From NCBI GenBank assembly GCA_016930895.1, contig JAFGFV010000012.1:1-9175 (forward strand): 9,175 nucleotides of DNA, in the 5' to 3' direction. Each line of letters starts with the position of its first letter. Within the stretch, counting starts at the first letter, position 1. Below the pieces are notes generated by a model, which saw only the letters and a program-made list of their open reading frames with translations, had not been told where the DNA came from and searched no databases. The translations under genes were made by a program, and so were the position numbers. This DNA comes from Spirochaetales bacterium. Lineage in GTDB: Bacteria; Spirochaetota; Spirochaetia; SZUA-6; DRHE01. This document shows positions 1 to 6,755 of this stretch, one piece after another.

Positions 1-1
1 C

Positions 2-1072
2 CCGGTGATGCTGGCCCTGGACATGGGGGACTTCGCCCTGCTCACCAGCTTCGACTGGCCCTGGTACATCCTCGCGGGCAAGCTGGGGGTTCTGGTCATC
101 ATCATAATCGTGCTGAGCTCCCTTCTGTACACCGTGGTCCGCCTGACCTACGAGCGATGGCGCTGGCTGCACAACCTGGCCGCCCTGGCGCTGCTGGCCG
201 TCGGGATCGTGCACGGCTGGCTGGCTGGAAGGGACATGGTGGAACCGCTGATGCGGGGGATCTTCCTGGCTCTGCTGGCCCTGGGGGTGGGGGCCTACCT
301 CGCCCACAAGGTGGTGGGCCCGGCCCTGCGCCGGCGTCGGGCATACATTGTCACCGAGGTGCGCCGGGAGGCCGACAAGGTCTGGACGCTCCGGTTCGCC
401 CCTGGAACCGGGGCTGCTGCGCTGCGGAGTCTGCCGGGGCAGTTCCAGTTCGTGACGCTGCGACGGCGGCCCGGCGGCCGGGAGGGAGGCAGGGTCGGGC
501 GCCGGGAAGAGCATCCCTTCACCATCGCCTCCAGCCCCGAGGGCGGGCAGATCCACGAGTCCACCATCAAGGAATCCGGGGACTTCACTGCCACGATCGG
601 GGAGACGCGGGTCGACGAGCCCGCCGGCATCCAGGGGCCGTTCGGCCGCTTCTCGTACGTGCTGCACCCGAAGGAGCGGGAATTCGTGTTCGTGGCCGGG
701 GGCATCGGCATCACTCCGCTCATGAGCATGCTCCGGCACATGGCGGCGACCGGTGCGGAGGCCCAGGTCCTGCTCCTGTACGCCAACCGGACGGAAGGGG
801 ATATCGCTTTCCGGGAAGAGCTCGAGCGGATCAGCCGGGGCGGGCACCCGCGTCTGGAGGTGGTCCACGTGCTCGAAAAGCCGCCGGAAGGCTGGGGCGG
901 GGAGAGCGGGCGGGTCACCCGGGAGCTCGTGGAGCGCCGCCTCGGCGGGCCGGCGGCCGGCAGGGCCTTCTACGTGTGCGGGCCGCCGGCTATGATGAAC
1001 GCGCTCCTTCCCGTGCTGCGGCGCATGGGGGTGCCGCGCCGGCACCTGCATTCGGAGCGCTTTGCCCTGTAG
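2..1072 (+). CDS. Ferric reductase-like transmembrane flavocytochrome (5'-partial)
   Basis: The product resembles membrane flavocytochromes that pass electrons from NAD(P)H through FAD to haem, as in ferric reductases and NADPH oxidases. The acceptor cannot be told from sequence. The frame is open to the window edge and only three membrane helices are visible (about residues 21-45, 54-72 and 79-103, counting from the GTG at 5), fewer than the usual full haem domain, so the true start lies upstream. Helix two carries H56 and H70, 14 apart, matching the bis-histidine haem helix of the family. The C-terminal reductase half has an FAD-binding HPFTIASS motif (170-177), an NAD(P)-binding GGIGITP motif (232-238), CGPPAMM (325-331) and the family-typical ending ERFAL. 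The regulator gene begins 14 bases downstream with no visible terminator between them. Its role seems unrelated to sugar use, so the adjacency may be incidental. The family call is firm; the physiological role is unknown. Confidence 0.85.
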   Translation, partial: PVMLALDMGDFALLTSFDWPWYILAGKLGVLVIIIIVLSSLLYTVVRLTYERWRWLHNLAALALLAVGIVHGWLAGRDMVEPLMRGIFLALLALGVGAYLAHKVVGPALRRRRAYIVTEVRREADKVWTLRFAPGTGAAALRSLPGQFQFVTLRRRPGGREGGRVGRREEHPFTIASSPEGGQIHESTIKESGDFTATIGETRVDEPAGIQGPFGRFSYVLHPKEREFVFVAGGIGITPLMSMLRHMAATGAEAQVLLLYANRTEGDIAFREELERISRGGHPRLEVVHVLEKPPEGWGGESGRVTRELVERRLGGPAAGRAFYVCGPPAMMNALLPVLRRMGVPRRHLHSERFAL

Positions 1073-1086
1073 GGGGTTCCTGCGGA

Positions 1087-2781
1087 GTGATATTCAGCGA
1101 AGACCGCCTGCTGATCCTGTGGGGGCACACTCAGAAGGAGATCCCCCGAAGGCCGGCTCATCCGGGGCCATATCCCGAGACGGATGCCCGCCACTGGTAC
1201 GACATGGAGTACGCCGGATGGGGAGTACGGAAAAGGAACATTCCCCAGGCGCCGGGCATGGGTGCCCAGGGGGCCCGGGTGCTCTGCCTGCGCCCGCATG
1301 ATCACCCTTACTGGGATGCCTACGGCGAGGGGGCGCAGAGGATCGCGGACCTGTACCATCTGCGCCTGGAGGAACGCCTTCTTCCCAACGACCAGAGGGA
1401 GCAGCATGTCGAGGTCCGAAGGGCGATCGCTGATTGCCCGCACCTGATCGTCCTGGTTCCGGATCGGGCAGGGGCCAGCGCCGGCTGGTTCAGGGAGATC
1501 AATGAGGCCGGAATCCCGGTGATCGCAAGCAATCGCCTGCCGGCGGACGAGGTGTTCCCCTACGTCCTGGCCTGGACAGGGCCGGACGACTGGGGGCAAA
1601 CGCGTCTTCTGGCCCGAACCTTCGCCAAGCTGATGGACTACCAGGGAGGGTACTGCATCGTCGAGCACTACACCCCGGGGAGTTCCTGCTACTACGCCAG
1701 GACGTGGGGGATGATCACGGAGTTGGAGAAGGTCGCCCCGCGCATGCAGTTGCTGGCGAGGTGCTCCGCAGAGATCAACCCAGCCGGAACCAGGAAGCTC
1801 GTGGCGGGATGGCTCATGCGCTTCGGCGGCGCTCTCAAGGGAATCGTCAGCGCCGACGACAACGTGGCGCAGCAGGCCATCAACGAAGCGATCTGCGAGG
1901 CCGGGCGGCCTGGGCTCGTACGGGTGGCGGTAGGTACCAGCCCCTTTGGCATGCGGGCGATCCGGGAGGGCCGCTTGAACGCCACGACCTATCAGGCGGA
2001 CCAGGCTGACGGGGCGCTGGCGCTGAAGACCGCGGTGGACTGGCTGGAAGGCCTGACCGTGGATCCGATCTACTACCTGCCGACAGCGATCATCACCAGG
2101 GAGAACGTGGAAGAGTTCCTGCGGAAACGTCCGGAGATATCTGACATCGATCTCGGAGTGCTGTACCGTTCGGTGATCGAGCAGCGGGAAGACCATGTCG
2201 ACCGCTTCTTCGAACACACGTACCAGAAGTTCATCATGGCGCGGGTCATTACCGTGGAGTACTTCCGGGGCTTCTCGATCGAGGTGCTCTCCAACCTGAT
2301 CCACATCCTTAAGATGAACGACATCGACGAAAAGGAGATCTTCGGGGACTGGGAAACCCTGTACAAGAGCCTGTTCAACCGGCGGACCCTGGAGAACACC
2401 ATGGACTGGCTCAAGAAGATGTCCAAACAAGTGATGCGGGTGCTCTCCCGCGAGCAGCAGGTCAGAACCCCCATCCAGAAGATCGTGGCCTACGTGGATC
2501 GGAATCTGTCGGTTCCGATGTCCCTCAAGATCCTGTCCTGTCAGTTTGGCCTGTCGGCGGCCTACCTCGGGCAGCTGTTCAGGAAAGAGACGGGCAGGAG
2601 GTTCAGCGACTACGTGAACGAGCTGCGAATCCGCAGGGCCTGCGAGATGTTCCGCTACACCTCCCTGAGAGCCAACCAGGTGGCCGAGAAGGTGGGGTTC
2701 TCCGACCCCGATTACTTCTACGATGTCTTCAGGAAGTACACAGGGGTGTATCCGACCCAGTTCAGGAACAGGGAGCTATAG
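1087..2781 (+). CDS. Sugar-sensing AraC-family transcriptional regulator with N-terminal periplasmic-binding-protein-like domain (XylR-like architecture)
   Basis: This is a probable cytoplasmic activator of the downstream sugar operon. With the GTG start at 1087 it has 564 residues. A binding-protein/LacI-type sugar fold spans about 63-340, starting at the strand RVLCLRPHDHPYW and including the typical GIPVIASN segment. A helical linker covers about 341-458. A two-helix-turn-helix AraC domain covers 460-564 (SAAYLGQLFRKETG, then VGFSDPDYFYDVFRKYTG and the ending YPTQFRN). The fused layout recalls E. coli XylR, while linker and output look like YesN-type response regulators. There is no signal peptide. 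The start is uncertain: GTG 1087 is preceded by AGGGGG at a 10-base spacing, whereas ATG 1204 (525 residues) has no clear ribosome-binding site. Its TAG stop overlaps the TAGAAT of the leader repeat before UroD-like 1. The ligand is inferred to be the transported sugar. GC falls in the 3' half, mainly over the linker. Confidence 0.88.
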   Translation: MIFSEDRLLILWGHTQKEIPRRPAHPGPYPETDARHWYDMEYAGWGVRKRNIPQAPGMGAQGARVLCLRPHDHPYWDAYGEGAQRIADLYHLRLEERLLPNDQREQHVEVRRAIADCPHLIVLVPDRAGASAGWFREINEAGIPVIASNRLPADEVFPYVLAWTGPDDWGQTRLLARTFAKLMDYQGGYCIVEHYTPGSSCYYARTWGMITELEKVAPRMQLLARCSAEINPAGTRKLVAGWLMRFGGALKGIVSADDNVAQQAINEAICEAGRPGLVRVAVGTSPFGMRAIREGRLNATTYQADQADGALALKTAVDWLEGLTVDPIYYLPTAIITRENVEEFLRKRPEISDIDLGVLYRSVIEQREDHVDRFFEHTYQKFIMARVITVEYFRGFSIEVLSNLIHILKMNDIDEKEIFGDWETLYKSLFNRRTLENTMDWLKKMSKQVMRVLSREQQVRTPIQKIVAYVDRNLSVPMSLKILSCQFGLSAAYLGQLFRKETGRRFSDYVNELRIRRACEMFRYTSLRANQVAEKVGFSDPDYFYDVFRKYTGVYPTQFRNREL

Positions 2782-2821
2782 AATTGGACTGAATCCCGAC
2801 AGGCGCTGCAGCAGGAGGCCA
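2774..2821 (+). repeat. Leader repeat, copy A (before UroD-like 1)
   Basis: This 48-base segment spans the regulator stop codon and the ribosome-binding site of UroD-like 1. By hand alignment it matches 4045-4095 at 43 of 48 positions, with one 3-base gap in copy A. The shared core CCCGACAGGCGCTGCAGC is identical. In this copy the end reads AGGAGG (2813-2818), six bases before the ATG at 2825, so the repeat supplies the Shine-Dalgarno of UroD-like 1. TAGAAT (2779-2784) is present, but there is no TTGACA-like box 16-18 bases upstream, so it is unlikely to be an active sigma-70 promoter. Confidence 0.8.
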
Positions 2822-2824
2822 ACC

Positions 2825-3961
2825 ATGCCCTTTAGCGACACGGTCGAAAGGATGATTGAGAAGGCAACCGCCATTCTCAACTCGGAACAGAACGTCATCA
2901 AGGACGAGTTCACGCGCTTCAACACCATCTATATCGGGAACATCAAAGAAGACCGGGTCACGTTCGAGCTACAACCTACGCTGCCGGAGATCTCTCGAGT
3001 GATGAAATACGACCTTTCGCGCTTTTTCAAGGATCGCGATTTCAATCTCGAGAAGACCTTGGAGTACCGCCTCTGGCATCATGAGAACATCGAGGACGAT
3101 TCGCCCTTCATCGGGATATATGAGATGGACTATGCGTGCCACTCCATGGAGTACTCCATGTTCGGCATACTGCCGCGTTGGATCGAGGGAGAGTATCCCG
3201 CCTACGGCGCGCCGATCGTCGGGCAAAGGCAGGATCTGCGCGCGCTCGAGGTTCCCGACTTCTTCAGGGACGGATTCATGCCGCAGGTAATCGAAGACTA
3301 TCACAGGCTGAAGTCAGATCTTGGCAACAGACTGGCAATCGGAATCCGCAAGTCGGTTCAGGGGCCGTTCCAGGTGGCCACCGGTCTGCGCGGCCAGGAG
3401 AACGTCTTCATGGAAGAGATTACGGATCCGGACTTCGTGACCGAGCTCATGGAGTTTGCCTTGCGGTTTCACAAGAGCTGGGTGCAGGGTTGGCAGAAGC
3501 TTCACGGCAGGGACTACGGGATGTTCAATATCGGGGACGACGATATCGACACGGCAAACACGGTGCCTCCAAGGGTATTCAGGGAGCTCATCAGGCCCAT
3601 TCACCTTCGCTACAGCGCCGAGTTCAAGTCCATCCACTGGCATAGCTGTGGAGACAAGAACAGCATCATGCGCGATATCGCCACCATCCCCAATCTTCAT
3701 GTCGTGGAGATCGGCCCCAAAGACAGCTCGGACGAACTTGCGGATGTCTTCTCCGGGACCGGCGTGTCCTTCTACAAGTGCCCGGACCCGGTCAGCGAGC
3801 TCGATGCGCCGGTGCCTGGTGCTCAAGAAAGGATGATCGAAGGGATTCTCAGGCTGGGGGAATCGTTTCCCGTGAAGATCCTGTGCGAAGCGGACAGCCT
3901 GGAAAAGGGGCTGACTCTGCTCAGAAAGTTTGACGATATCGCGGGCATACACAGAAACTGA
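2825..3961 (+). CDS. Uroporphyrinogen decarboxylase (URO-D) family protein, MtaA/CmuA-like metal site (UroD-like 1)
   Basis: A cytoplasmic protein of 378 residues with the fold of the UroD/cobalamin-dependent methyltransferase superfamily. The start is secured by AGGAGG six bases before the ATG. The motif HWHSCGD places H273 and C275 as likely zinc ligands, and C354 in ILCEAD lies 79 residues on. This matches the H-x-C...C pattern of the thiol-activating methyltransferases MtaA, MtbA and CmuA. The N-terminal RQAGRY-type arginine motif of true haem-pathway HemE is absent, so a role in haem synthesis is unlikely. It is a different subfamily from the second UroD-like protein at 7797-8912. No corrinoid-binding partner is encoded in the window, and substrate and reaction are unknown. 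Hand counts over five 60-base lines give about 51% GC, against about 70% over five lines of neighbouring genes, suggesting separate acquisition. The gene sits between two copies of the same flanking sequence. Confidence 0.85.
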   Translation: MPFSDTVERMIEKATAILNSEQNVIKDEFTRFNTIYIGNIKEDRVTFELQPTLPEISRVMKYDLSRFFKDRDFNLEKTLEYRLWHHENIEDDSPFIGIYEMDYACHSMEYSMFGILPRWIEGEYPAYGAPIVGQRQDLRALEVPDFFRDGFMPQVIEDYHRLKSDLGNRLAIGIRKSVQGPFQVATGLRGQENVFMEEITDPDFVTELMEFALRFHKSWVQGWQKLHGRDYGMFNIGDDDIDTANTVPPRVFRELIRPIHLRYSAEFKSIHWHSCGDKNSIMRDIATIPNLHVVEIGPKDSSDELADVFSGTGVSFYKCPDPVSELDAPVPGAQERMIEGILRLGESFPVKILCEADSLEKGLTLLRKFDDIAGIHRN

Positions 3962-4015
3962 ATGTGTTCTCCGACCCGGTTCAGGAACGGAAAACTATTG
4001 CGGTCGAATTCATAG
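3962..4015 (+). pseudogene. Remnant of an AraC-family gene 3' end
   Basis: Immediately after the UroD-like 1 stop codon, and in the same frame, the DNA reads SPTRFRNGKLLRSNS and then TAG at 4013-4015. This mirrors the end of the upstream regulator (YPTQFRNREL) and the usual last motif of AraC domains. At DNA level 3970-3998 matches 2751-2779 at 24 of 29 positions, and all five differences are transitions. Nothing upstream in this frame belongs to an AraC gene, because UroD-like 1 occupies that place, so the piece cannot be functional. It most likely marks the tail of a regulator gene that once ran directly up to the transporter promoter. A chance match is possible for so short a piece, but the adjacent leader repeat in the same order makes that unlikely. 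Confidence 0.55.
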
Positions 4016-4029
4016 TTTTTCCGGTTGCG

Positions 4030-4058
4030 TTGCCGCGCTTCGGCAGCTAGGATAGAAT
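4030..4058 (+). promoter_or_regulatory. Candidate sigma-70 promoter of the transporter operon
   Basis: TTGCCG (4030-4035, four of six matches to TTGACA) and TAGAAT (4053-4058, five of six matches to TATAAT) are separated by exactly 17 bases. This is the best promoter-like pair in the 221-base gap and leaves a leader of roughly 120 bases before the binding-protein start. The TAGAAT is shared with leader copy A, but the -35 box lies in the stretch found only here, so this copy alone looks competent. Direct activation by the upstream AraC-type regulator is likely from context but is not shown by the sequence. Confidence 0.5.
4031..4045. promoter_or_regulatory. Inverted repeat over the -35 box and spacer (possible operator)
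   Basis: TGCCG (4031-4035) and CGGCA (4041-4045) form 5-base arms around CGCTT. The left arm overlaps the candidate -35 box and the right arm lies in the promoter spacer, where a repressor could block polymerase. It is not followed by a T-run, so it is not a terminator for UroD-like 1. The arms are short enough that chance is a real alternative. Confidence 0.3.
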
Positions 4059-4095
4059 GAGACTCAACCCCGACAGGCGCTGCAGCTGGAGGCCA
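4045..4095 (+). repeat. Leader repeat, copy B (before the sugar-binding protein)
   Basis: The second copy of the 2774-2821 element carries an extra GGA after its first five bases. It contains the -10 box TAGAAT, the identical core CCCGACAGGCGCTGCAGC and GGAGGCCA. In copy A the GGAGG serves a start codon. Here GGAGG (4088-4092) is followed by an ATG at 4101 that only opens an out-of-frame reading frame, so that ribosome site appears to be an orphan and translation starts instead at 4183. Confidence 0.8.
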
Positions 4096-4105
4096 GGACG
4101 ATGCG

Positions 4106-4157
4106 TCGAGAGCCTGTGGGGGAGAGAGTGTTGCCTCGTCGAGGCATCTCGAGAGCC
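4106..4157 (+). promoter_or_regulatory. Structured leader: palindrome and direct repeats before the binding-protein gene
   Basis: A perfect palindrome, TGCCTCG (4132-4138) - T - CGAGGCA (4140-4146), lies about 36 bases before the start codon. The nine-base direct repeat TCGAGAGCC at 4106-4114 and 4149-4157 flanks it. As DNA it could be an operator; as RNA it could form a hairpin protecting or tuning the highly expressed binding-protein message. No known riboswitch class was recognised, and no T-run follows. Confidence 0.4.
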
Positions 4158-4182
4158 CTACAGAGTAAAGGAGTGTGGAGCC

Positions 4183-5181
4183 ATGAAGAGAACCCTTCGG
4201 AACGCCCTGGTGGTGGTGCTCGTCCTGACCCTGGCGGCAGCGGCTTTCGCAGGCGGCGTCAAGGAGACCGGGGAGCTCAATCTGGTGATTCTGTACAAGG
4301 GTGTGCACCCCTGGTACGATCCCTGCGGCGAGGGCTTCGCCGACGCGGCCAAGGCGTTGGGAGGGATCAAGACCCGGGTGGCGGCGCCGACCACCTGGAG
4401 CGGAGAGGCCCAGGCCAAGATGATGGAGGATCTGATCGCCGAGGGGGTGGATGGGATCGCCATTGCGGTCTACGACGTGGATGCCCTGACCCCGGTGATC
4501 GACGAGTCCATGAACCAGGGCATCCCGGTGATCGCCTACGATGCGGATGCTCCGAAGTCCAAACAGATCATGTTCATCGGCACGGACAATCCCGCCGCGG
4601 GGGTGCAGCAGGGGGAGGCCTTTGCCGAGCAGATGGGCGGCAAGGGAGAGTACGTGATCTTCGTCCAGGATCTGGTGTCGGCCAACGTCAAGCAGCGGGT
4701 CGACGGGATTCGCAGCGTTCTGAAGCGCTACCCGGGCATGAAAGAGATCATGAGTGAGCAGAACTACCAGTACACCATGGCCAACGCCGTGCAGCTCGCC
4801 GAGAACATCCTGAACGCCAATCCGAACATCAAGGGGGCCGTGGATACCGGCATGGAGGGTGCCGGGGGGATGCACACGGTGCTCAAGGAGCGGGGCTACC
4901 CGGCGGGAGAGGTCAAGCTGATCCCGTGGACCACCCTGCCGTTCATCGTCGAAGGGGTCAAAGAAGGCTACATCACCGGGACCATGCGCCAGAACCCCTA
5001 TGCCATGGGGTACCTTTCCCTGTATGGCTTGAAGTACTGGATCGAGGGCAAGAAGCCCTCCCAGAAGTTCTTCGACTCCGGGATCGTGCTGGCCACCCCG
5101 GAGAACGTCGACACGATCGACGACGTCAACAAGCAGAAGACTCCGGCGATGCTCGAGGAGTTCAAGAAGCTCTGGAAGTAA
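4183..5181 (+). CDS. Periplasmic sugar-binding protein of an ABC transporter (RbsB-like, Peripla_BP_4 type)
   Basis: The extracytoplasmic receptor that delivers sugar to the ABC importer encoded next. It has 332 residues, usual for the family. The start at ATG 4183 is supported by AAAGGAG (4167-4173) nine bases upstream and by the signal peptide beginning there: basic n-region KRTLR, hydrophobic core 8-21, probable signal peptidase I cleavage after AFA (residue 23). No lipobox cysteine is seen. Mature-domain landmarks include HPWYD (42-46) in the first ligand loop, GIPVIAYDADAP (113-124), GTDN (133-136) and VDTGMEGAGG (220-229). The gene follows the candidate promoter at 4030 and a structured leader, and is followed by an intrinsic terminator, so it is probably made in excess over ATPase and permease. 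The sugar is inferred to be L-fucose or a related deoxysugar from FucI downstream; sequence alone does not fix it. Confidence 0.92.
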   Translation: MKRTLRNALVVVLVLTLAAAAFAGGVKETGELNLVILYKGVHPWYDPCGEGFADAAKALGGIKTRVAAPTTWSGEAQAKMMEDLIAEGVDGIAIAVYDVDALTPVIDESMNQGIPVIAYDADAPKSKQIMFIGTDNPAAGVQQGEAFAEQMGGKGEYVIFVQDLVSANVKQRVDGIRSVLKRYPGMKEIMSEQNYQYTMANAVQLAENILNANPNIKGAVDTGMEGAGGMHTVLKERGYPAGEVKLIPWTTLPFIVEGVKEGYITGTMRQNPYAMGYLSLYGLKYWIEGKKPSQKFFDSGIVLATPENVDTIDDVNKQKTPAMLEEFKKLWK

Positions 5182-5196
5182 GCAAGGAGCGATAGT

Positions 5197-5242
5197 GCCG
5201 GAGCGACGTCGCCCAGGGGCGTCGCTGCCGGCTCTCTTTTTT
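5197..5242 (+). terminator. Intrinsic terminator/attenuator between binding protein and ATPase
   Basis: The hairpin left arm GCCGG-AGCGACG (5197-5208) pairs with CGTCGCT-CCGGC (5220-5232, one bulged G at 5227). The loop itself contains CCC/GGG pairing potential. It is followed by TCTC and then TTTTTT (5237-5242). It begins 16 bases after the binding-protein stop and ends 12 bases before the ATPase start. In an operon this placement typically lets most transcripts end after the receptor gene while some read through. Confidence 0.85.
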
Positions 5243-5254
5243 AAAGCGAGTGCC

Positions 5255-6745
5255 ATGGAAGAGGTCCCGATCCTGCAGGTCGAAAACATCTCGAAGGCCT
5301 TTCCCGGGGTTCAGGCGCTGAACCGGGTAAGCATGGATGTGCAGCGGGGAGAGGTCCACGCCCTGATCGGAGAGAACGGTGCGGGCAAATCGACCCTCAT
5401 GAGCATCATCTTCGGAGCCCTGCGGGCCGACGACGGGGTGGTGCGCCTGGACGGCAGGCCGGCGGTGATCTCCAGCCCGAAGCATGCCCTGGACGCCGGA
5501 ATCAGCATGATCTTCCAGGAGATCAGCCTCTTCCCGGACCTGACCGTGGCCGAGAACATCTTCATCGACAGGCTGCCTCGCCGAGGCAGGGCGACCCTGG
5601 TCGATTGGGCCCGGCTCTACGGCGAGGCCAAGGAGCTGCTCGCAGATATCGGGATCGTTCTGCAGCCTAGAGCCCGGGTCAAGGACCTGAGCATCGGGCA
5701 GCAGCAGCTCATCGAGATCGCCAGGGCCTGGTCCATGAACTCCCAGCTCGTGATCATGGACGAGCCGACCTCCTCGCTCTCAGGGCCCGAAACGGAAAGA
5801 CTCTTCGAGATTATCCGGCTTCTCAAGAAGCGCGGGATCGCCGTGATCTACATCTCCCACCGGCTGGACGAGATCTTCGTGATCGCCGACCGGGTGAGCG
5901 TGCTCCGCGACGGCATGCACGTGGCGACTCGCGAGCTCAAGAACACGAACAAGAACGAGCTGGTCGCCCTGATGGTCGGACGGGAGGTCAGCGACATGTA
6001 CGCCCGGCGGAAGAAACAGGTTGGGGGGGAGATCCTGCGCGTCGAGGGCTTCAGCAGGGAGGGGTTCTTCCAGGATATCAGCTTCTCCTTGAAGCAAGGG
6101 GAGATCCTCGGGCTGTACGGGCTGGTCGGGTCTGGGAGGACCGAGCTGGCCCTTTCCCTGTTCGGTTACTACGGCCACGACGAGGGTAGGGTCTATGTGG
6201 ATGGCAGGCCGGCGCGCATCCGCAGCACCCTGCACGCCATGGAGCAGGGAATCGGGTACCTGCCAGAGGACCGGAAGGAGCAGTCCCTCATTCCGATCGC
6301 CAGTGTCAAGGACAACATCACCCTGGCCAACATCCGGGCCTACGTCCGGGGGCTGTTCGTCGACAAGCGCAGGGAGGCGGCGTCCGCCCGGGAGTACGTG
6401 GAGCGGCTCAACATACGGACTCCTTCGATCTTCAAGAAGGTAATGGAGCTCAGCGGAGGAAACCAGCAGAAGACGGTCCTGTCCCGGATCCTGGAAAAGA
6501 AGCCGAGAATCATGATCCTGGACGAGCCGACCCGGGGCATCGACGTGGGTGCCAAGGCCGAAGTGCACTTCATGATCGAAGAGCTGGCCGAGCGTGGGAT
6601 CGCGATCATCCTCATTTCCTCCGAGATGCCCGAGATCCTGGCCATCGCGGATCGTATCCTGGTGATGCGCAACGGCCACCTGGGCGGCGAGTTCCTCCGT
6701 GAGGAAGCCGATCAGGAGAAGCTCCTGAAGGCCGCATCGTTATAG
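5255..6745 (+). CDS. Sugar ABC transporter ATP-binding protein (double-domain, RbsA/XylG/MglA type)
   Basis: A cytoplasmic motor ATPase with two fused nucleotide-binding domains in 496 residues, the normal size for this family. Domain 1 has Walker A GENGAGKST (39-47), signature LSIGQQQ (145-151) and Walker B ending MDEPTSS (D169, E170). Domain 2 has the family's degenerate Walker A GLVGSGRT (289-296, arginine in place of lysine), signature LSGGNQQK (399-406) and LDEPTRGID (D423, E424). The ATG at 5255 is preferred because homology to the family begins just after it and an upstream GTG at 5195 would place the start before the terminator hairpin. The ribosome-binding site is weak (AAGCGAG), consistent with lower output than the binding protein. 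The permease gene follows after 10 bases. Confidence 0.95.
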   Translation: MEEVPILQVENISKAFPGVQALNRVSMDVQRGEVHALIGENGAGKSTLMSIIFGALRADDGVVRLDGRPAVISSPKHALDAGISMIFQEISLFPDLTVAENIFIDRLPRRGRATLVDWARLYGEAKELLADIGIVLQPRARVKDLSIGQQQLIEIARAWSMNSQLVIMDEPTSSLSGPETERLFEIIRLLKKRGIAVIYISHRLDEIFVIADRVSVLRDGMHVATRELKNTNKNELVALMVGREVSDMYARRKKQVGGEILRVEGFSREGFFQDISFSLKQGEILGLYGLVGSGRTELALSLFGYYGHDEGRVYVDGRPARIRSTLHAMEQGIGYLPEDRKEQSLIPIASVKDNITLANIRAYVRGLFVDKRREAASAREYVERLNIRTPSIFKKVMELSGGNQQKTVLSRILEKKPRIMILDEPTRGIDVGAKAEVHFMIEELAERGIAIILISSEMPEILAIADRILVMRNGHLGGEFLREEADQEKLLKAASL

Positions 6746-6755
6746 AGGGGGTCAC

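Noticed and set aside
157..1086. Open frame continuing upstream of the regulator through the flavocytochrome gene
   Set aside because: The flavocytochrome motifs lie in another frame. The upstream translation is arginine/glycine/alanine-rich with no domain, so the regulator start was placed at 1087.
970..2430. 486-codon open frame on the minus strand opposite the regulator
   Set aside because: The plus strand encodes a clear binding-protein/AraC regulator; the antisense translation is low-complexity (rich in P, R, H, D, L) with no recognisable domain. Long antisense frames are common at this GC.
2825..3961. Haem-pathway uroporphyrinogen decarboxylase (HemE)
   Set aside because: No RQAGRY-type substrate arginine motif is present, an H-x-C...C metal pattern typical of methyltransferases is, and no other haem genes are nearby. 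The same applies to 7797-8912.
4057..4182. 42-codon upstream extension of the binding protein from ATG 4057
   Set aside because: It would bury the signal peptide, lacks a ribosome-binding site and falls inside the leader repeat and promoter region.
4101..4757. Overlapping 218-codon frame starting after the GGAGG of leader copy B
   Set aside because: It runs out of frame through the binding-protein gene with shadow-like composition. The start site is probably an orphan from the duplicated leader.
5195..5254. Upstream GTG start for the ATPase
   Set aside because: It would place the start before the terminator hairpin and add residues unrelated to the family. ATG 5255 gives the normal length.
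3823..5289. 488-codon open frame on the minus strand opposite the binding protein, crossing the intergenic gap
   Set aside because: It lies opposite a well-supported gene, has no domain signature, and merely lacks stop codons.
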